10,659 bases of DNA from Flavobacteriales bacterium (GTDB lineage Bacteria > Bacteroidota > Bacteroidia > Flavobacteriales > BACL11). Below the pieces are notes generated by a model. The model did no database searches. It was not told the origin of the DNA and saw nothing but the letters and a program-made list of their open reading frames with translations. Where the stretch lies: assembly GCA_018675825.1 (NCBI GenBank), contig JABGXK010000185.1:1-10659 (forward strand), written 5' to 3'. Shown here piece by piece: positions 1-6,400 of this stretch; within the stretch, counting starts at the first letter, position 1; each line of letters starts with the position of its first letter. The translations under genes and the position numbers were made by a program.

Positions 1-432
1 AAACAAGAAAGATATGAAGAGTCATCATCATTATTTGATGCCCTCAAAGATAATGCTAAAAACAATATTGATCTAGCTAAAATTAACCATAACCTCGGAA
101 ATTCATTACTAAAAGAGAATAAAACTGACCAAGCAATTGAAGCCTACAAAAATGCTTTACGACAAAACCCTACAGATGAAGACACAAGATATAATCTTGC
201 TTATGCTCAAAAAGTAAAAAAACAAGAAGAGCAACAAAAAGATCAGCAAGAAAATAAAGATCAAGATAAAAAAGAAGAAAAAAAACAAGAAGAGCAACAG
301 AAAGAGGATATGAGTAAAGAAGATGCTGAAAAAATGCTCGAAGCTCTTCAACAAAGAGAAAAAAAATTGCAAGAAAAATTACAAAAAAGAAAAGGAAAAG
401 GACAAAAGATAAAAATATTAAAAGACTGGTAA
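1..432 (+). CDS. batC: BatC-like TPR protein, C-terminal part (5' end outside window)
   Basis: The frame is open from base 1 and ends at TAA 430-432, giving 143 residues without a start, so the N-terminus (expected signal or membrane segment and first TPR) lies off the left edge. Residues 1 to about 70 look like TPR helices: the pattern NLGNSLLKENKTDQAIEAYKNALRQNP is a typical TPR core, followed by a DTRYNLAYA segment. From about residue 71 the protein turns into a Lys/Glu/Gln-rich, probably coiled-coil tail (KKQEEQQKDQQ and similar), ending in KDW. A TPR followed by a charged tail, directly upstream of batD and batE, matches BatC of Bacteroidota bat operons. The family is linked to aerotolerance and envelope stress, but no reaction is established. 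The identity rests on context as well as sequence, because TPR proteins alone are not specific. The opposite strand shows a long open Phe/Leu frame that is only a shadow of the A-rich tail. Confidence 0.85.
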   Translation, partial: KQERYEESSSLFDALKDNAKNNIDLAKINHNLGNSLLKENKTDQAIEAYKNALRQNPTDEDTRYNLAYAQKVKKQEEQQKDQQENKDQDKKEEKKQEEQQKEDMSKEDAEKMLEALQQREKKLQEKLQKRKGKGQKIKILKDW

Positions 433-433
433 A

Positions 434-2125
434 TTGAAAAAAATTCTATTCATATTATTCTTGGGATGTTGCTTTCTTGCAAATGCACAAATTAATTTCA
501 GTTCAACAAAGCAAAATAGTTTTCAATTGAGAACAAATAAATTAGGAGCTTTTTATATTACTAAAATTGAGAGAACTAGTAATGGTAAAAAATCAGAACA
601 ATGTATAATTAATGGAACTGAGATTAATTGTGAATTAATATCAAGATGCCAAAATGGAAACTGTAATGAATTAGAAAATTATTTAATAAACAATAAAATT
701 TTACAAATTTCTAAACCTATTAACAATCAAAAAACTAAAAACACAAATAACAACAATAAAAAAGTAGTAAGCGGAAATCAGTTATTTATTAATGCAACTA
801 CAAACAAAAGAGAGATATATGTTGGAGAACAAATTATTGTTACCTACAAATTACACACAAGATTAAATAATTTAGAAAATTATGAAATACCCTCAGAACC
901 AAACTTAAATGGTTTTTGGAAAAAAGATCTACCAATATCAAGTAGATTCAAACAGGAAAATATAAATGGCGTCACTTATCTTACAGCAGTTATTAAAAAA
1001 ACTGTTTTAACTGCTCAAAAATCAGGAAAACTTACTATTGATCCTATGGAAGTTACTTGCAATACCAGAGTACTAAATCAACAAAACAGAAGCCGTTCTT
1101 GGCCTAACTTTGGTAATATTTATAGTCTCAAAAAGGAGTTTATCTCTTCACGTCCAATAGTAATAAATGTTTCAGAACTCCCTAATCCAAAGCCTAAAGG
1201 TTTCAAAGGAGCAGTTGGAGAATTCAATATTTCATCAAATATTGACAAGATAGAATTAAAAGCAAATGATGCGATCACATATTCTATTAAGATCACAGGA
1301 ACGGGAAACATTGAATTAATAGACGCAATGAAAATAAATTTTCCTGAAGATTTTGAGGTTTATGATCCAAAAATTAATGATAACATAATTGAAGGTGGAA
1401 ATAAAAGAAGCACTAAAAATTATGAATTTCTCTTAATCCCAAGATATGAAGGGAGCTATGAAATTCCATCTTATACCTTTATTTTTTTTAATCCAAAAAC
1501 AAAAAAATATATTACCAAGAAAACATCCAAATACAATATTTCAGTACTTAAATCAGATAACAACGAAAAAGGTTACGTCCCAATTACTCAACAAGAAATA
1601 ATAGAATCAAACAAGGATATAAATTATATTAAGATAGATACAGTTTTAGTTAAAAAATCTGATAAAAACCAAAATTTAAAATTATTCTATCTCTTATTCT
1701 TCCTGCCAATATTAGTAATCATAATACTTCGAATAATTCTATTCTTTAAAAAAGATATTATCACAAATATATTGGATAGAAAACATAAAATTGCAAATAA
1801 AATTGCAAATAAGAAATTAAGAAAAGCGAGTGAATGTATAAAAAATAAGAATTTTGAAGGTTTTTTTGAAGAAACTGAAAAATCTCTATGGGGTTACTTT
1901 GCAGATAAATTTAAGGTTCAAATTGCTGATCTTTCAAAAGAAAGTGTAGAATCTTATTTTAATGATAATAATATAAAAAAAGATGTAGAAATTCGGTTTA
2001 TTGAACTTATTAATCACTGTGAATTTGCTAGATATTCCCCTTCAAATAATAAAGATAAACAAATGTCAGGTATATTATCCTCAGCAAAAAAAATAATTAT
2101 TGATGTAGAATCAGAGTTAAAATGA
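434..2125 (+). CDS. batD: BatD-family membrane protein with periplasmic region
   Basis: This 563-residue protein has the BatD layout. A signal peptide (residues 1-19, MKKILFILFLGCCFLANAQ) is followed by a long periplasmic region (about 20-415) of beta-rich modules. One transmembrane helix (about 417-438, LFYLLFFLPILVIIILRIIL) follows, and then a basic, helical cytoplasmic tail (439-563). Within the periplasmic part, the stretch near residues 115-150 (LFINATTNKREIYVGEQIIVTYKLHTR) is the typical BatD opening of 'sensation of relative need for Y-V-G-E' type, that is, the YVGEQ turn seen in the oxygen-tolerance BatD family. A second such module begins near residue 260 (GEFNISSNIDKIELKANDAI). The start is TTG at 434, one base after the batC stop. 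No ATG or GTG lies between the stop and the signal peptide, and the TTG is immediately followed by KKILFIL, so it is the best start. It overlaps batE by 4 nt (ATGA). BatD is thought to anchor a Bat complex in the inner membrane; its precise activity is unknown. Confidence 0.9.
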   Translation: MKKILFILFLGCCFLANAQINFSSTKQNSFQLRTNKLGAFYITKIERTSNGKKSEQCIINGTEINCELISRCQNGNCNELENYLINNKILQISKPINNQKTKNTNNNNKKVVSGNQLFINATTNKREIYVGEQIIVTYKLHTRLNNLENYEIPSEPNLNGFWKKDLPISSRFKQENINGVTYLTAVIKKTVLTAQKSGKLTIDPMEVTCNTRVLNQQNRSRSWPNFGNIYSLKKEFISSRPIVINVSELPNPKPKGFKGAVGEFNISSNIDKIELKANDAITYSIKITGTGNIELIDAMKINFPEDFEVYDPKINDNIIEGGNKRSTKNYEFLLIPRYEGSYEIPSYTFIFFNPKTKKYITKKTSKYNISVLKSDNNEKGYVPITQQEIIESNKDINYIKIDTVLVKKSDKNQNLKLFYLLFFLPILVIIILRIILFFKKDIITNILDRKHKIANKIANKKLRKASECIKNKNFEGFFEETEKSLWGYFADKFKVQIADLSKESVESYFNDNNIKKDVEIRFIELINHCEFARYSPSNNKDKQMSGILSSAKKIIIDVESELK

Positions 2126-2853
2126 AAAAACTAATATTTATAACATATATTATTTCTAGCTTTAGTACTCTAGCAAATGACACATTATTTTTAAGTGCAA
2201 ATAACGACTATTCTAACGAACAGTATTCAACTGCAATAGTAAAATACGAAAGCATTATTAATGATAATTTAGAGAGTCCAGAACTATACTACAATTTGGG
2301 TAATTGTTATTTTAGAACTAATGAAATACATAAAGCAATATATTATTATGAAAAAACTTTAAAGCATAATCCAAATTTTAATGGTGCTAAAGAAAACATA
2401 AACTTATGTAAAGAAAAACTAATAGATAAAATAGATGTTATGCCTGAGTTGTTTTACAAAAAACTATTTGGTAAAATTAAGAATTCTATTTCTTTTAATA
2501 CTTGGATTATTTTAACACTTATATCAATCTGGATGATGCTTTTTATTTCAATATATAGTCTTTTAAGAAGAAGAAGAAACTATATCGCTAGATTTAGTTT
2601 ACTATCATTAGCATTAATATTATTTTGCATTACAATTAATATAAATAATGACTATTTAAATAATAGATCTGCAATAATTTATACATTATCAACTGATATT
2701 ATGAGTGCGCCATCAGCAAAATCAACTAAAAAATTTACTCTGCATATTGGAACTAAACTGAAAATTAATGACCAGATAGGAGATTGGGTTAATATTAATA
2801 TTGCAAATGGAAAAAAAGGTTGGGTCTTTTTAGAAGATATTAAAGAAATATAA
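2122..2853 (+). CDS. batE: BatE-like TPR and SH3-type membrane protein
   Basis: This 243-residue protein starts with a signal peptide (residues 1-18, ending FSTLA before NDT). TPR repeats cover about 20-105, with recognisable cores at ESPELYYNLGNCYFRTNEIHKAI and YYYEKTLKHNPNFNGAKENI. Two hydrophobic helices follow at about 128-148 (WIILTLISIWMMLFISIYSLL) and 158-174 (FSLLSLALILFCITI), separated by a basic RRRRN loop. A C-terminal bacterial SH3-like domain spans 183-243, with the hallmark order IYTLSTDIMSAPS, then LHIGTKLKI, then GDWVNI and GWVFLEDI. This TPR, two-helix, SH3 order is that of BatE. The ATG lies inside the batD stop (ATGA overlap), so translation is probably coupled. With both termini predicted outside, the TPR and SH3 parts would face the periplasm and could bind partner proteins or cell wall, but that is inference. 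It is the last gene of the bat cluster: the next gene follows after 178 nt with its own promoter. Confidence 0.88.
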   Translation: MKKLIFITYIISSFSTLANDTLFLSANNDYSNEQYSTAIVKYESIINDNLESPELYYNLGNCYFRTNEIHKAIYYYEKTLKHNPNFNGAKENINLCKEKLIDKIDVMPELFYKKLFGKIKNSISFNTWIILTLISIWMMLFISIYSLLRRRRNYIARFSLLSLALILFCITININNDYLNNRSAIIYTLSTDIMSAPSAKSTKKFTLHIGTKLKINDQIGDWVNINIANGKKGWVFLEDIKEI

Positions 2854-2927
2854 ACAGAGAATTTCTTAAAACATGAATTTTCTTAAATTATAAATAATAA
2901 TTTAACTTCAAAGATGTACTCTTTTCT

Positions 2928-2950
2928 GATACTATGCTTTGCATAATATC
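2928..2950. terminator. Imperfect hairpin downstream of batE (possible weak terminator)
   Basis: GATACTATGC at 2928-2937 pairs with GCATAATATC at 2941-2950 across a TTT loop. Nine of ten positions pair; the exception is C2932 against A2946. The hairpin lies 75 nt after the batE stop and 23 nt before the next promoter, a sensible place to end the bat transcript. No clear T-run follows, so intrinsic termination would be weak, and the hairpin may instead be a protected 3' end or chance in AT-rich DNA. Confidence 0.3.
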
Positions 2951-2972
2951 TAAATTATAATTAGTTATTGGA

Positions 2973-3003
2973 TTTGAAAACCCAGCTATATTCTTTATAT
3001 TTG
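2973..3003 (+). promoter_or_regulatory. Bacteroidota-type promoter (-33 TTTG, -7 TATATTTG)
   Basis: TTTG at 2973-2976 and TATATTTG at 2996-3003 match the Bacteroidota housekeeping sigma consensus TTTG-N19-21-TAnnTTTG exactly, with a 19-nt spacer. Transcription would begin around 3008-3012, leaving a leader of about 20 nt before the ATG at 3032. The placement in the only sizeable gap before the adhesin genes supports it as the promoter for the 3032 and 3480 genes. In A/T-rich DNA part of such a match can arise by chance, but both boxes and the spacing agree. Confidence 0.65.
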
Positions 3004-3031
3004 TGACAAACATTAATCATATTAATAAATT

Positions 3032-3487
3032 ATGAACTTTAAAACCGTAATTCTATATCTAGTATTAGCGCTATTTTTAAATACTAGTTTAAAAGCAGTA
3101 CCAACTGATGATTGGACAAATTATTATTCAGATAATGAGATAAAAATAGAATATCAGTATTTAAACTGTGAATATTTAGAGAGCTACAACCAAGAATTTG
3201 TTATTTTAAAAATTATAAATTTAACTAATAAGCAGGTAAGTGTTAGTTGGAATCATGAGTCGTGGTATGATAAAAAATGTATAAACTGTTCAGAAGATAA
3301 TGCTAATGAATCATTTAGTGAAGTATTAATAAATGCGAATCAGTTTGTAACTGGTAATTGCAGTACACAAAACAATCTTAGAATTTTCTCCAAATTTAGT
3401 GACAGTTTATCTAATATGCCTGGAGTTAAAAAGATTGTTAAACTCACAAAATTTAAGTTGAAAAATATAAATATAAGATATGAATAA
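3032..3487 (+). CDS. Small secreted protein of unknown function, four cysteines
   Basis: I do not recognise a characterised family. The product is 151 residues with a clear signal peptide (residues 1-22, hydrophobic core VILYLVLALFL, cleavage likely after LKA). The mature part is about 129 residues with Cys46, Cys83, Cys86 and Cys110. The central WYDKKCINC segment makes a CxxC pair. The pattern of alternating hydrophobic residues (IKIEYQYLNC, EFVILKIINLTNKQVSVSW, RIFSKF, KLTKFKLKNINIRYE) suggests one compact beta-sandwich, stabilised by disulfides or binding a metal. It ends in NIRYE, with no T9SS sorting domain and no lipobox, so it is probably periplasmic or released. It follows a consensus promoter at 2973-3003 and its last 8 nt overlap the start of the giant adhesin gene. 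Translational coupling is therefore likely, and a role as partner, chaperone or cofactor for that protein is a reasonable guess, not shown. Confidence 0.8.
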   Translation: MNFKTVILYLVLALFLNTSLKAVPTDDWTNYYSDNEIKIEYQYLNCEYLESYNQEFVILKIINLTNKQVSVSWNHESWYDKKCINCSEDNANESFSEVLINANQFVTGNCSTQNNLRIFSKFSDSLSNMPGVKKIVKLTKFKLKNINIRYE

Positions 3488-6400
3488 GAATTATACTTTT
3501 TTAAATAATCTAAAAATAGTTTTTACATTATTTATCAGTCTTCTAACCATCGAATCTTACAGTCAATGTCAAGTAACATTAGTATCTGTAAGAGATAGTA
3601 TTGCATGTGGAGAAAGTCTTGATATTGAAACAGTTGGGTTAGGTGGATTACAAACTGATGACTTCTCAGGTAATACTCTAAGTGGTTTATGGCAAAGCGT
3701 TTCATCAGGATATACTATTGGTGGTCCTTGTGGTACAAATCCAAATGGTGGTGTCCATTTATGGTTTGGTACTGGTGCTGCCATTCCTAGAGAAGCAGTT
3801 ACAAATCCTGTTGATGCATCATGCGGTGGAACAGTTAGTTTTGATTTTAGACAAGAAACACAATCAGGTAACTGTGATGGTCCTGACCTTCAAAACGAAG
3901 GAGTATACCTTGATTATAAATACCCTGGTGGATTATGGACAAACATAACATATTTTAGTCCAATTGGATTTCCATATACTGGATGGCAAAATCATTCATT
4001 TCCTATACCTGCACCTGCTCAAGTTAATGGAGTTCAATTTAGATGGATTCAAACTAATGCTTCTGGAACAACATGGGATTTTTGGGGAATAGACAATGTA
4101 GCTATCTCAAGCTGTACTAACTTTTATTATGATTGGACTGGACCTGGAGTAACTGGTTTTGCAGGAGATTCAGTACAAATATCTCCTACTGCAGATTCTA
4201 CAATTTATTCAGTTATGTATACAAATGGAGTTAATGATACTTGCTATGATTCCTTAACAGTATATGTTGAACAAGCATCAATAGTTGCATCGGTTTTCCC
4301 TTCTGCGTGTACGGGTTCTGATACATTATTTGCTCAAGCAACAATTCCTTCAAATTGTTATTATAGATTAGAATGCTGGAATTATTTACCTCCTCCAGGC
4401 GCAAATTATGCAGGATGGCAGGTTCCTAATACTACCCCTCAGGCATATCACAATCTTGATTTAATGGTTAATGGAAGCTTACAAAGTAATTACACAATGA
4501 TTGGTGGACTTAATTTTACATCTGAAGATTACTTAATTCCCTTAACTGACGGAGAGTTAATCGATCTTATGTTTACATCATTAGGAACAGGAGCTAATGA
4601 GGCGATGTACAGATTATATGATAGTCAAAATAATCTAATCATAACACAAGGATTTCCAGGATCAGTTCCTGGTAATTTAATTGCTCATAGCGTATCATGT
4701 CCCGCGACTGCAACTTATAATTATTCTTGGATAAATCTTACAAGTGGTGGAGTTGCTGGTTTAAATGACCCAAATGTTCAAAATCCTCTTGCTACTGTTG
4801 CTCAGGTTACAAATTTTCAAGTTACTGCATATGATTCCCTAAATACAGCTTGTGAAGCAATAGATACTGTAACAGTCTTACCAAATTTAAATAATATTAC
4901 TGGTAATATGAGTGGACCTACCAATTTATGTCTTGGCGATACCGTAGAGCTAAACTTTACCCTTGTTGGTCTACCTCCATTTGACTTAATATTAGATGTT
5001 AGTGATATAAATGGATCAACAATTCAAACATATCAACTTGATGCTAATGGATTAATTTCAAGTACTGGTCAACCTGTCATATTTACTCCAGCTATAAGTA
5101 CAACATATTCAATACTTAGTCTCTCTGATATTACTGGTTGCCCTGGCTCTATAACAAACCCAGCTCTTGTTGTTACTGTTAATGAATATCCAACTCTTTC
5201 AGTAAGTTCAGTGAACACTACAATTTGTCAGGGTCAAAGTACTGTTTTAGATTTTAATTTGACTGGTACTCCAAACTTTACTGTTACAAGTAATTTTGGT
5301 TCATTATCTACAAACCTTACATTAGATGGAAATGGAAATGATGCTTTTGGAAATCCTATTAGTGTAAATCCAAATACAACAACAACATTTGATTTTCTTT
5401 CAGTTACTGGAAATAATGGATGTGCAACAACTCTTATTAATACTAGTATTACAATAACTGTAAACCCAGCAATAAATGCTGGTAATAATGCATTTCTGTC
5501 ATTATGCTCTGATGATGTAAATATTTATGCATTACAAAATCTAATTGGTCCTGGACAAGATACAACAGGATATTGGACAACTCCAAGTAATCAACTTCCA
5601 GTTAATCCTAATTTTTCTTTTAACCCGCAAACAATGGCTGCAGGAAATTATACATATACTGTAGAAGGACCTCCATGTCCTGATGATTTAGCTACAGTAA
5701 ATATAAGTTTTGTAGCTCCACCTTTTTCTGGTTTTGCTACTAATCAAGAAATCTGTATTAACAATTATAATGCAGGCAATCCTTATGATTTAAACGCACT
5801 ACTAACTAATGCAGACCCATCAGGTGTATGGACTTCAGCAGGAACAGTAATATCACCTCAAATAGATCCAAATACATATGGAGCAGGAGTACATCAATTT
5901 AATTATGAAGTCTTTGGAACAGCTCCATGTAATAATATGACAACAACGACTACACTTTCAATTAATCCCACTCCTATTGTTAATAGCTTTACATCTAATA
6001 TTCCTGTTGTAGCTCAAGGATATGATGTTGATATGATTGTTGATATGTCTGTAGGATCTCCTCCATTTACAATTGGACTAATTGATGATGACACTCCGCA
6101 AAATTCTCATACTATTAATATTGTTTCTCCAAATATGATGGGATTAGTTAATGTAATTCCTGCTTTAATACCAACAACAACATATTCTATCACAAGTATT
6201 ATAGATGGTAAAGGTTGTTCAGCAACTTCAGCACTAACAGTACCAGTAATAGTAGATCCTTATCCATTTATTGATCCATTTACAACTTCAACTGCTGTAA
6301 TTTGTGAGGGAGATGCAGCTTCTATTTCAGTTGTACTAGTACTTGGGGAGGCTCCAATTGTTGTAGAATATTCATATAATGGAAATAACTATACTTATAA

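Noticed and set aside
157..372. Open reading frame on the - strand, 71 residues, almost all Phe/Leu/Ile
   Set aside because: It is the complement of the A/G-rich Lys/Glu tail of batC; the low-complexity composition and opposite strand within a real gene explain it.
1120..1311. 63-residue open frame on the - strand
   Set aside because: It lies entirely inside batD, has no promoter or coding signal of its own, and the + strand frame is clearly the real one.
2854..3031. Possible riboswitch or small RNA in the batE downstream spacer
   Set aside because: Only one short imperfect hairpin is present and most of it lies upstream of the predicted transcription start; no known riboswitch core is seen.
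3569..3948. Overlapping open frames on both strands at the start of the giant adhesin gene
   Set aside because: The + strand adhesin frame has recognisable domain motifs through this stretch; the other frames show none.
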